From contig JBFFRY010000056.1 of NCBI GenBank assembly GCA_041572755.1, forward strand, positions 1 to 6,415: DNA of 6,415 bases. The letters run 5' to 3'. The position numbers were made by a program, and so were the translations under genes. The notes beneath the pieces were generated by a model. The model searched no databases. It saw nothing but the letters and a program-made list of their open reading frames with translations, and was not told the origin of the DNA. Every line of letters starts with the position of its first letter. Within the stretch, counting starts at the first letter, position 1. This document shows, piece after piece, positions 1-5,876 of the stretch. This DNA comes from JBFELU01 sp041572755. GTDB lineage: Bacteria; Actinomycetota; Acidimicrobiia; Spongiisociales; UBA11373.

Positions 1-354
1 CTGTCGGGGCAGCCGGACAAGGGCCTCGAACTCGTCGATGAGGCGCTGGGGATCGTGGGGAGCGACGACCCGACCTCGGCCGACTTCTGGACGACCCGCG
101 GTGACATCCTGCAGATGCTGCCGGGGAGGGAGCCCGCCGAGATCGAAGCGGCCTACGGGGAGGCCATCGCCGCCGCCGCCCCCGGCGGCCTGCTCGCCGA
201 GCTGCGGGCCCGGACCCGCCTCGTCGTGCTGCGGCGCGCCACCGGCGCCCCCGACGACGGTGGCGAGGCACTGCGGGCCCTGTACGAACGGTTCGAGGAG
301 GGCCTCGAAGAGGTCGATCTCCAAATCGCCGCTGAGGTGATCGCCGCCGGATGA
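1..354 (+). CDS. C-terminal part of a TPR-type regulatory protein (5' end outside window)
   Basis: Reading frame 1 is open from the first base to a TGA at 352-354, giving 117 residues with no start needed, so the gene enters from the left edge. The protein is Ala/Leu/Glu-rich and helical, with helix pairs of TPR size (LSGQPDKGLELVDEALGIV, then FWTTRGDILQML, then AAYGEAIAAA). The end (ELRARTRLVVLRR, ALRALYERFEEGLEEVDLQIA) resembles the closing helices of large actinobacterial ATPase/TPR regulators, such as those fused to adenylate-cyclase or LuxR/SARP output domains. In that family the last repeat usually reads like 'Y-x-x-F-T-E-G-x-x-x-x-D-L-x-x-A'. The family assignment is inference, because the N-terminal catalytic or DNA-binding domain is not in the window. 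The role would be cytoplasmic signalling or transcription control. The 3' end has a diverged in-frame duplicate at 4265-4310. The next gene is convergent, beginning 63 bases beyond the stop. Confidence 0.7.
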   Translation: MSGQPDKGLELVDEALGIVGSDDPTSADFWTTRGDILQMLPGREPAEIEAAYGEAIAAAAPGGLLAELRARTRLVVLRRATGAPDDGGEALRALYERFEEGLEEVDLQIAAEVIAAG

Positions 355-372
355 CCCGGCGCTCTCCACCGG

Positions 373-393
373 CTCACCGAGTGCGACGGCGAG
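373..393 (+). terminator. Weak hairpin between convergent genes
   Basis: CTCACCG (373-379) and CGGCGAG (387-393) can pair with one internal mismatch around a 7-base loop. It lies 18 bases after the stop of the left-edge gene and 24 bases from the stop of the convergent glucosidase gene. There is no T-run, so this is at best a weak or factor-assisted terminator. The position is its main support. Confidence 0.2.
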
Positions 394-417
394 TACCCAC
401 CGACGCCGGCAGGATTC

Positions 418-2208
418 TCACACGGTCTCGCCGTGCCCCCGATCCCACCGCGGCCGATCGCCGGTCGGATCCCCGTCGAAGCCACCATCGGCGGGCCATG
501 GCCGCGGGAGGGTTGCGGTGAAGGGTCGCCTCCCGGTGAGCACATCCGCCACCCCGGTGCCTTCAGTGCCCGGCAGCCAGGCGGCGACGACGGCGTCGCA
601 GCGGTCGACGAGTCCCCCCAACATCAGCGGACGCCCCGAGACGACGACGAGCACCAGCCGATCGACCCGGGCCCGGAGCCGCTCGACGATGGCCCGGTCG
701 GCCTCGGGGACTCGAAGGTCCTCGCGGTCCCCGAGCCCCTCGGCATAGGGGCGTTCGGCGATCACTGCGATCCCCACCGGTGCGGTTTCCGTGAAGCCGG
801 CATCCGGGTCGTAGACGATCTCGGAGTCGGGGAGGTTCTCCCGCAAGCCGCGGAGGATCGTCGTGCCGGGGGTGATCGGCCCCGACCCGCCCTGCCACAC
901 GATGGTCCAGCCGCCGCATTGGAGGCCGATGTCGTCGGCCCCTTCTCCGGCCACCAGGACCCGGTCGGCGGCGAGCGGCAGCGTCCCCGGGGCGTGCTTC
1001 AGAAGGACGGCCGAGGCGGCGGCCGCTTCCCGGGCCAGCATCCGATGCGCCGAGCCGCCGACCTCGCCGAGGGACGCGGCATCCCCGGGTGGTGGCTCGA
1101 AGAGACCCATGGCGTCTTTGACCGTGAGTATCCGCAGCACCGCGTCGTCGACCCGCTCGGCGGGCACGTCGCCGGCTTCGACCGCCGCCACCACGTTCGC
1201 GATGAAACGCTCGCAGGCGAGGGGGACCATGACCATGTCGAGCCCGGCATTGAGGCCCAGCACCACGCACCGGTAGGGGTCCGGATCGAGCTGATCGATG
1301 CCCATCCAGTCGGAGACCACGAACCCCGGGAACCCGAGTTCGCCCTTGAGGACATCGGTGATCAGCGGGCGATGACCGTGGAGCTTCTCGCCGTTCCACG
1401 AGCTGTACGACGCCATCACCGAGAGGGCCCCGGCATGCAGGCCATCCATGTAGGGGCGGAGATGGACCGAACGGAGTGTCGCCTCGTCGAGCCGGGCATC
1501 ACCCTGATCGATCCGCCACTGGTCCCCCCAGCCGTCCCACCAGTCGGTCCACTCGAGCCGGTGGACCGTTCCCCACTCCGTCCCGCCATCGCCGACGTAG
1601 TGCTTGAGGCAGGCGAGGACGGAGTCCGGCGCGTTCAGCGGGTCGCCCTGCAGGCCCCGCACGGCCGCCGCACCGAGACGGGCCACGAGTTCGGGATCGT
1701 CGCCGAACGCCTCATACGATCGACCCCATCTGGGGTCCAGAGCGACGGCGACCGTGGGAGCGAAGTTCCACCGCACCCCGGTGGCCGCCGCCTCGATCGC
1801 CGTGGCCCGATACACCCGTTCCACGAGGTCGGGGTCGCCGGAGGCCCCCAGACCGACGTTGTGCGGGAAGATGGTTGCCCCGGCGACGTTGGAGTGGCCG
1901 TGAACGGCGTCGACGCCGTAGAGGATCGGAACGCCGAGGCGCGACCGCGATCCCGCCTCGAGGTAGGCACCGACCATGGCCGCCCAGTTGTCGGGCGTGT
2001 TGGGCGTCGGGTTGCTGCCGCCGCCGGACAGGATGGAGCCGACGGCGAATTCGGCGGCTTGGTCGGGGGTGATGGCGTTCTTCTCGGCCTGGGTGATCTG
2101 ACCGGCCTTCTCGGCGAGCGTCATCTGCTGCAGGATCCGGCCTGCTCTGGCTCGAGAGGACTCGAGGTGGGCCCGGTGGGGATGATCGGCGGGGGCGGCG
2201 GGCGTCAT
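418..2208 (-). CDS. Glycoside hydrolase family 3 exo-beta-glucosidase
   Basis: This 596-residue protein should release terminal beta-linked glucose from short glucans or cellodextrins by a retaining mechanism. The N-terminal (beta/alpha)8-type domain runs from about residue 20 to 370. It contains LYGVDAVHGHSNVAGAT with substrate-binding D100, DPRWGRSYEAFGDDP (R163), KHYVGDGGT (K202, H203), SYSSWNGEKLHGH, and VVSDWMGID with the predicted nucleophile D300 followed by W301. The alpha/beta-sandwich domain (about 395-596) has CGGWTIVWQG (W434) and ERPYAE, whose final Glu490 matches the acid/base region of barley ExoI-type enzymes. The end, RWDRGHGETV, matches the family's usual 'fGyGL' terminus, so the protein is complete. 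There is no signal peptide, so it is probably cytoplasmic. No FnIII domain is present, which is normal for this subgroup. The ATG start is supported by GGA/GGAAG a few bases upstream and by the normal N-terminal LAEKAGQ motif at 31-37. A Trp-rich insert lies at about 211-235. No sugar transporter or LacI regulator is adjacent. Confidence 0.95.
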   Translation of the reverse strand: MTPAAPADHPHRAHLESSRARAGRILQQMTLAEKAGQITQAEKNAITPDQAAEFAVGSILSGGGSNPTPNTPDNWAAMVGAYLEAGSRSRLGVPILYGVDAVHGHSNVAGATIFPHNVGLGASGDPDLVERVYRATAIEAAATGVRWNFAPTVAVALDPRWGRSYEAFGDDPELVARLGAAAVRGLQGDPLNAPDSVLACLKHYVGDGGTEWGTVHRLEWTDWWDGWGDQWRIDQGDARLDEATLRSVHLRPYMDGLHAGALSVMASYSSWNGEKLHGHRPLITDVLKGELGFPGFVVSDWMGIDQLDPDPYRCVVLGLNAGLDMVMVPLACERFIANVVAAVEAGDVPAERVDDAVLRILTVKDAMGLFEPPPGDAASLGEVGGSAHRMLAREAAAASAVLLKHAPGTLPLAADRVLVAGEGADDIGLQCGGWTIVWQGGSGPITPGTTILRGLRENLPDSEIVYDPDAGFTETAPVGIAVIAERPYAEGLGDREDLRVPEADRAIVERLRARVDRLVLVVVSGRPLMLGGLVDRCDAVVAAWLPGTEGTGVADVLTGRRPFTATLPRPWPADGGFDGDPTGDRPRWDRGHGETV

Positions 2209-2227
2209 GGCACTTCCGTCAGTGCCA
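2208..2227 (-). promoter_or_regulatory. Inverted repeat covering the RBS and start codon of the GH3 gene
   Basis: TGGCACT (2208-2214) and AGTGCCA (2221-2227) are perfect 7-base arms around a 6-base spacer. In the minus-strand mRNA this would be a hairpin whose GACGGA loop is the ribosome binding site. Its 3' arm ends within two bases of the ATG, at the 'A' and 'T' of the CCATG context. It could limit translation initiation, or be the DNA operator of a dimeric repressor. Both roles are inference; the symmetry itself is read directly. Confidence 0.45.
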
Positions 2228-2241
2228 CCGGATCACCGGTG
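2226..2241 (-). repeat. Second inverted repeat in the divergent intergenic region
   Basis: CACCGG (2226-2231) and CCGGTG (2236-2241) are perfect 6-base arms around ATCA. It abuts and overlaps by two bases the repeat that covers the GH3 start site, so the two could not both form fully at the same time in RNA. It may be an operator half or a 5'-leader hairpin. The rest of the 143-base divergent region (2209-2351) must hold promoters for both genes. TANNNT-like hexamers exist (TACGAT on the minus strand at 2274-2279, TACGCT on the plus strand at 2304-2309), but neither has a recognisable -35, so I do not call them. Confidence 0.35.
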
Positions 2242-2337
2242 CTGCTACCCGCTGATAGGTCTGCACGAGGTCGATCGTAGGGGATCGGCCGAGGCTCCAG
2301 GTGTACGCTTGGCGAGCCATTCCACAGTGCTGGGCGG

Positions 2338-2353
2338 ATGGGATTGAACCCAT
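2338..2353 (+). promoter_or_regulatory. Hairpin spanning SD-like bases and ATG of the amidase gene
   Basis: ATGGG (2338-2342) and CCCAT (2349-2353) are perfect 5-base arms around ATTGAA. The 5' arm contains the only SD-like purines (GGGA at 2340-2343) and the 3' arm contains the first two bases of the chosen ATG at 2352. On the opposite strand it superficially resembles a tRNA T-arm (GGGTTCAATCCC), but the loop is one base short and no other tRNA arms follow. A short stem like this can occur by chance. Confidence 0.3.
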
Positions 2354-4160
2354 GGGCAGCCCAGGCGAACGGACCGACTTGACCAGACGGCTCTCTCGAG
2401 TTGCCGTCGGATTGCTGGTCATCGCAACGACCCTGGTGATGGGAGACGGCAACGCCGCTGCCATCCGGTTCCCGGAGACGCTCGCCGATCAGAGACCCGT
2501 TCAGGCCGGGCCGGTGATCCCGGGCTTCCCGATCGACTATCTCGGGGTGATCTGGGAGACGCCCGGATCGGGGAATCCCGGTGCCCGCAGTTCCGTCGAG
2601 CCACACGGCGCCGTGCGGTTCCTCAGCAACGGTGTGTGGGGTCCTTGGATTCCACTGGTTCCCGATGATGCCAACGGACCCGGCCAGTGGGGAAGCAGCC
2701 TGGTGGCCGGAGGCGACGCCGAGGGGTATCAGGTTCGCGGGCTCCCGATGGGCGTGATCGCTCCTCGGGCCGCAGCGATCAACACCACCGACGGTCCCTC
2801 GGTGATCACCGGACGACGACGGGCCGGCGTCTCAGCGCTGTCGAACTGTGTGTCGCGCGCCGAGTGGGGTGCCGACGAGTCGCTCCGGTACGTGGACTAT
2901 TGGCCGGAGACCTTCGAGCCGGTTCAGGCGATGACGGTCCACCACACGGTGACGGCCAATGACGACCCCGATCCGGCGGCAACGGTGCGGGCGATCTATC
3001 ACTATCACGCGGTCGATCGGCTGTGGGGCGACATCGCCTACCAGTTCCTGATCGATGAGGCCGGCCTCGTCTACGAGGGACGCTGGTCCGGCACGAAGAG
3101 CGAACCGTGCAGTACGGACGGCGACGGGAGCGACTTCGGCCACAACTCCGAGGGGCTGCTGGTGACGGGGGGGCACGCCGCCTACTACAACCAGGGGAAC
3201 CTCGGCATCGCGTTGCTCGGCGATTTCACGAGTGTGGGACCGAAGCCGGCTGCGAGGTCGGCATTGGAGACCGCCCTCGCCGAATTCGCAACCCGCCACG
3301 GACTCGATCCCCTGGGGATGGTGTCCTACTACAACGCCGTGTGGGACACGAGCGCGTACATCGAGGCGATCGCGGCACACCGCGACTGGCCCTCCCCGGC
3401 AGGTGACACCGCGTGCCCGGGTGACACCTTCTACCCCTCGCTCCCCGGCGTTCGGGTCAACACTGCCGACCTGATGGGGCGGCCGGTGCCATCGGTGTCC
3501 GTGCACCAGGTGGAGTACTCGACCTCGAGGCGAGGCCGGGACCTGACTATCGCCATCGGCCTCCACCCGGCGGCGCCCGGTGCCCTCGTGTCGGCAACGG
3601 TCACCGGACCCGCCGGTCTGGACACGGCCGTGCCGACCGACTCCAGTGGCACGGCGGTCATCGTGATCCGAAACCACGACCCCGGCTGCTACACGACGGA
3701 GGTGACCCGGGTCGATGCCCCGGGGCTGCTCTGGGACGGAGTGACGCCGGACAACGGCTGGGGCTGCGACGAGGACCCAACGACCTCGACCACCACGACC
3801 ACCAGCCCGACCACCACGACCACCAGCCCGACCACCACGACCACGAGCACGACGGTGGCTCAGCAGGACTTGCGGATCGATGGGATTGAGCCCGCCACCG
3901 TGACCTCGGGCGGCACCCTGTTGGATGCCACGATCACGGGATCAGGGTTCTCCGCGGATGCCACGGTGACGGTCTCCGGTGGTTCCGGGCCCCCACCGGT
4001 CGCGGTGGTTTCGATGGTGTCTCCCGGCGGCACTGCGATCACGCTCGACATCGTCACCACCGACGGCGGTCCCAAGAAGGACCGGTACTGGGACGTGACG
4101 GTGACCAACCCCGACGGCGGTTCGGTCACGCTGGCCGATGGTCTGATCGTCACGGCGTAG
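2352..4160 (+). CDS. Secreted N-acetylmuramoyl-L-alanine amidase (PGRP/Amidase_2) with C-terminal IPT/TIG domain
   Basis: This 602-residue exported enzyme is predicted to cut the bond between N-acetylmuramic acid and L-alanine in peptidoglycan. The signal peptide has basic TRRLSR (11-16), hydrophobic VAVGLLVIATTLVM (17-30) and a likely cleavage after AAA (35-37). Residues 58-130 form the beta-rich, Trp-containing accessory domain common before actinobacterial PGRP domains. The PGRP domain spans about 163-375: SRAEWGADE, VHHTV (zinc His at 197/198), GDIAYQFLID (Tyr230), AHRDW (His343) and TACPGD (Cys355), so the catalytic and zinc residues are all present. An Ig-like segment (about 380-470) leads into a TTTTTSP-repeat linker (477-501) and an IPT/TIG domain (505-602; GIEPATVTSGG, TITGSGF, VTNPDGGS). 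No LPXTG or membrane anchor is seen. The ATG at 2352 was chosen because it gives a normal signal-peptide n-region. An in-frame GTG at 2301, preceded by GAGG at 2291-2294, would add 17 residues and cannot be excluded. The gene is divergent from the glucosidase. Confidence 0.93.
   Translation: MGSPGERTDLTRRLSRVAVGLLVIATTLVMGDGNAAAIRFPETLADQRPVQAGPVIPGFPIDYLGVIWETPGSGNPGARSSVEPHGAVRFLSNGVWGPWIPLVPDDANGPGQWGSSLVAGGDAEGYQVRGLPMGVIAPRAAAINTTDGPSVITGRRRAGVSALSNCVSRAEWGADESLRYVDYWPETFEPVQAMTVHHTVTANDDPDPAATVRAIYHYHAVDRLWGDIAYQFLIDEAGLVYEGRWSGTKSEPCSTDGDGSDFGHNSEGLLVTGGHAAYYNQGNLGIALLGDFTSVGPKPAARSALETALAEFATRHGLDPLGMVSYYNAVWDTSAYIEAIAAHRDWPSPAGDTACPGDTFYPSLPGVRVNTADLMGRPVPSVSVHQVEYSTSRRGRDLTIAIGLHPAAPGALVSATVTGPAGLDTAVPTDSSGTAVIVIRNHDPGCYTTEVTRVDAPGLLWDGVTPDNGWGCDEDPTTSTTTTTSPTTTTTSPTTTTTSTTVAQQDLRIDGIEPATVTSGGTLLDATITGSGFSADATVTVSGGSGPPPVAVVSMVSPGGTAITLDIVTTDGGPKKDRYWDVTVTNPDGGSVTLADGLIVTA
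3787..3849 (+). repeat. Three 21-base tandem repeats encoding the TTTTTSP linker
   Basis: Units at 3787-3807, 3808-3828 and 3829-3849 begin CGACCACCACGACCACCAGC. The first two are identical and the third has two differences. They encode a heptad of five Thr, Ser and Pro, giving a flexible and potentially O-glycosylated tether between the Ig-like part and the IPT/TIG domain. The perfect match of the first two units suggests recent copy-number change, with in-frame gain or loss of seven residues per event. Confidence 0.85.
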
Positions 4161-4264
4161 GACACTGCAGCGGCTCGGCCGCCGTCAGGCCTCCCGTCGC
4201 CGCCGGCGAGATCCCCTCGTGGGTTACCGGCCGCATGCGCCTTGCACGCACCAAGCGCCATCCT

Positions 4265-4303
4265 CACCTCCAAGCCGCCGCCGAGGTGATCACCATCGGG
4301 TGA
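4265..4303 (+). pseudogene. Vestigial 3' end of a second copy of the left-edge TPR-type gene
   Basis: Bases 4265-4310 match 316-361 at 37 of 46 positions, and eight of the nine differences are transitions. The match is in frame: HLQAAAEVITIG-stop against DLQIAAEVIAAG-stop, with both TGA codons aligned and the following seven bases identical. Upstream of 4265 the frame stays open (for example MRLARTKR) but no longer resembles the intact gene, and there is no room for a full gene after the amidase stop at 4160. I therefore read it as a truncated paralogue remnant. The rest of 4161-4389 holds only this relic and the hairpin at 4322-4346. Confidence 0.4.
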
Positions 4304-4321
4304 CCCGGCGTCGGCCAGAGG

Positions 4322-4346
4322 GCCCGCCGAGGGCCGCTCGGTGGGC
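4322..4346. terminator. Terminator-like hairpin between convergent amidase and SnoaL-like genes
   Basis: GCCCGCCGAG (4322-4331) pairs with CTCGGTGGGC (4337-4346) over ten positions, with one G-T wobble and a 5-base loop. It sits between two convergent stops (4160 and 4390), where a bidirectional terminator is expected. There is no T-tract on either side, so it would act weakly or with Rho. It also lies just downstream of the relic gene end, at the place equivalent to the hairpin at 373-393. Confidence 0.4.
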
Positions 4347-4389
4347 GAACACGCTGAGCCCGGCCGCCGCAAGCACTCGGAAGGAGGAC

Positions 4390-4812
4390 CTAGCCGGGGA
4401 GTTCCCCCACACCGAGCTGCTGCATCATGACCGCGTTGTCCATGACACCCCAGTGGCTGATCACCTTGCCACCTTCGAACTCCAGGATGTCGATGGCGGG
4501 GACGTCGATTCGGTTCCCCGTCGGGGGGATGCCCACGAAGTCGGTCCCGTCATGAGTTCCCGAGAAGCGCGCCCGGATCACCACCTTGTTGCCTTCCGAC
4601 AGCATGTCCTCGACCTCCACATGGAAGTCGGGGAAGGCGCTGCGCATCATGGTGAACATGACGCGAGGTGCTTCTTTCCCTTGGGGCACCCCCGGCGGCA
4701 GCTGATCGTGCTCGACGAAGTCATCGTGCACCAGCTCGTCGATCAGATCGAGGTTGCCCTGGTTCATCGCCTCGTCATAGAGCCGTCGAGTCAAAGCCTT
4801 GAGATCTTGCAT
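4390..4812 (-). CDS. SnoaL-like / ester-cyclase family protein (NTF2 fold)
   Basis: This 140-residue, probably cytoplasmic protein has the usual length for the SnoaL-like family, a cone-shaped alpha+beta barrel with an internal pocket. Family landmarks are in order: LYDEAMNQGNLDLIDELV (11-28), DFVEHD (31-36, His35), RSAFPDFHVEVEDML (57-71), EGNKVVIRARFSGTH (73-87), IPPTGNRIDV (95-104), FEGGKVISHWGVMD (112-125, His120, Asp125) and a closing QQLG. The Asp after HWG is where SnoaL-type polyketide cyclases carry their catalytic acid, but most bacterial members are not in polyketide clusters and have unknown substrates. No polyketide genes are nearby, so the substrate is unknown. The ATG at 4812 is preceded by GGGAAAGGA with an 8-base gap, a good ribosome binding site. 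The frame stays open further upstream to 5013, but that part is low-complexity and unlike the family, so I excluded it. Confidence 0.88.
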   Translation of the reverse strand: MQDLKALTRRLYDEAMNQGNLDLIDELVHDDFVEHDQLPPGVPQGKEAPRVMFTMMRSAFPDFHVEVEDMLSEGNKVVIRARFSGTHDGTDFVGIPPTGNRIDVPAIDILEFEGGKVISHWGVMDNAVMMQQLGVGELPG

Positions 4813-4842
4813 GTCGTATGTCCTTTCCCTGTCTGCGGCGCA

Positions 4843-4870
4843 CCCGTCGCTCCGCCGACGGGGAATGGTA
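4843..4870 (-). promoter_or_regulatory. Putative -10 box and operator-like inverted repeat for the SnoaL-like gene
   Basis: On the minus strand TACCAT (4865-4870) fits an actinobacterial TANNAT -10 and would place transcription start near 4858. Immediately downstream, CCCGTCG (4843-4849) and CGACGGG (4856-4862) form a perfect 7-base inverted repeat with a 6-base spacer, overlapping that start point. It could be a repressor operator or a 5'-leader hairpin ahead of the ribosome binding site. No clear -35 is seen. The remainder of the 216-base gap up to 5028 shows nothing else I can support. Confidence 0.35.
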
Positions 4871-5028
4871 TCGAACGGCCGGCTTCCATGGAGGGGAAGA
4901 TCGCCCACCAGTCGCAGGGAGAGGCATCCGGATCGCTGGCTGGTCCGTTGTCCCAGGCTCAGACGACCACGATGACCCCCTTGAGGTCGACGCGACACCG
5001 GGGAACGTCGCATGGCGATGGCAATTGC

Positions 5029-5862
5029 TCAGCCTCCGGCCACGAGCCCGACGGCGACGAGGGCGAGCGCGAGACCCAGTTGTCTCTGCCGCGTGAGCCG
5101 TTCACGTAGCACGAACCACGCCAAGATCACCGTGGCCGCCGGGAACATAGAGGCCAGTACTGCGACCACAGCAAGGGATCCCTTCATCGAGGCCAGGACA
5201 AAGAGACCGTTGCCCAATGTCACCAACACGCCGGCAGCGATGCTCGGCACCACCGACTCGCGATCTCGCCGGAACTCCCTGGTGGTGATGACGACGACCG
5301 TCAAGACGGCCAGCGACCCGGTGAGACGCGCCGGGAGCAATGCCCAGATCCCCGACGAGTCCGAACCAAGGCTGAGGAAGATGAGCAGCCCGCCGAAGCC
5401 GAGACCGGCGAGCATCCCGAAGAGCACACCCGAGCGAACGTCATCCACTTCGCCGAAGTGGCCCGTGCTGCTGAGCATCCAAATAGCGACCACACCAAGG
5501 GCCAGGCCTGCGAGAACGACTCCCCCCGGTATTTCGCCCTGCCCGATCTCAAAGAGCACCGGCCACGCCGCTGCACCAACTGCGGCGATGGGCGAAACCA
5601 CCGCCATGCCGCTGCGGGTGAAACCCGTGTAGAGCGCCAGGACGGCTCCGGCACCGCACAGCCCGGCGAACGACCCCCACAGGATGGTCCGACCGTCGAG
5701 GCTGCCGCCGATCAGGGGACCCATCGTGAGTACGGTCGCCACCCCGGCCAGGTGGTTCATGAGGACCACACTCCTCACCCGCCCTCGCCGTGATGCAAGA
5801 CCGCCGAGGAAGTCGCCCGATCCCGCCAAACCGGCGGCAGAGAGTGCAAGGAGCAGGGTCAC
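5029..5862 (-). CDS. EamA/DMT-family integral membrane permease
   Basis: This 277-residue inner-membrane protein has about ten predicted helices (roughly 3-22, 32-51, 60-80, 84-103, 113-131, 143-164, 172-192, 205-225, 228-250, 261-276). They are arranged as two five-helix EamA repeats, the pattern of drug/metabolite exporters. Repeat-end signatures are visible: SPIAAVGAAAWPVLFEIGQGE in the first half, and MFPAATVILAWFVLRERLT followed by QLGLALALVAVGLVAGG in the second. The Glu-Arg of RERLT is typical of EamA proteins. Both N- and C-terminal halves are full length. The substrate cannot be told from sequence; family members export amino acids, nucleosides or other small metabolites. The start is a GTG, the first usable codon after an upstream in-frame TAG; starting at the next ATG (Met35) would delete helix 1. 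No Shine-Dalgarno is visible. It lies upstream of the SnoaL-like gene on the same strand, but the gap is large. Confidence 0.9.
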   Translation of the reverse strand: MTLLLALSAAGLAGSGDFLGGLASRRGRVRSVVLMNHLAGVATVLTMGPLIGGSLDGRTILWGSFAGLCGAGAVLALYTGFTRSGMAVVSPIAAVGAAAWPVLFEIGQGEIPGGVVLAGLALGVVAIWMLSSTGHFGEVDDVRSGVLFGMLAGLGFGGLLIFLSLGSDSSGIWALLPARLTGSLAVLTVVVITTREFRRDRESVVPSIAAGVLVTLGNGLFVLASMKGSLAVVAVLASMFPAATVILAWFVLRERLTRQRQLGLALALVAVGLVAGG

Positions 5863-5870
5863 GGCGCAGC

Positions 5871-5876
5871 ACAGTA
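5871..5876 (-). promoter_or_regulatory. Possible -10 box for a leaderless permease transcript
   Basis: TACTGT on the minus strand fits TANNNT and ends eight bases before the GTG start at 5862. That spacing would put transcription start at or near the start codon. The absence of any Shine-Dalgarno agrees with a leaderless mRNA, which is common in Actinomycetota and favours GTG/ATG at the 5' end. No -35 match is seen. Confidence 0.3.

Noticed and set aside
418..2208. GH3 enzyme as NagZ, linking it to peptidoglycan recycling with the amidase
   Set aside because: NagZ carries a KHFPGHG motif with a catalytic His; this protein has KHYVGDGGT and the glucosidase-type second domain with ERPYAE, so a joint peptidoglycan pathway is not supported.
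433..2280. Plus-strand open frame of 615 codons antisense to the GH3 gene
   Set aside because: It mirrors the GH3 codons in a high-GC region, is rich in Gly, Arg, Pro and His without any domain, and conflicts with an unmistakable GH3 enzyme on the other strand.
2338..2360. tRNA T-arm-like GGGTTCAATCCC on the minus strand near the amidase start
   Set aside because: The loop is six rather than seven bases, and no acceptor, D or anticodon arms are found around it.
2832..3677. Minus-strand open frame of 281 codons inside the amidase gene
   Set aside because: Composition is Arg/Gly/Val-rich without motifs, and the opposite strand encodes intact PGRP motifs throughout.
4381..4387. AAGGAGG, a perfect Shine-Dalgarno-like sequence on the plus strand
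   Set aside because: No start codon follows at a usable distance, and it lies just beyond the stop of the convergent minus-strand gene.
4219..5109. Plus-strand open frame of 296 codons over the SnoaL-like gene
   Set aside because: It is antisense to a conserved SnoaL-like protein and to the permease end, and no family features are visible.
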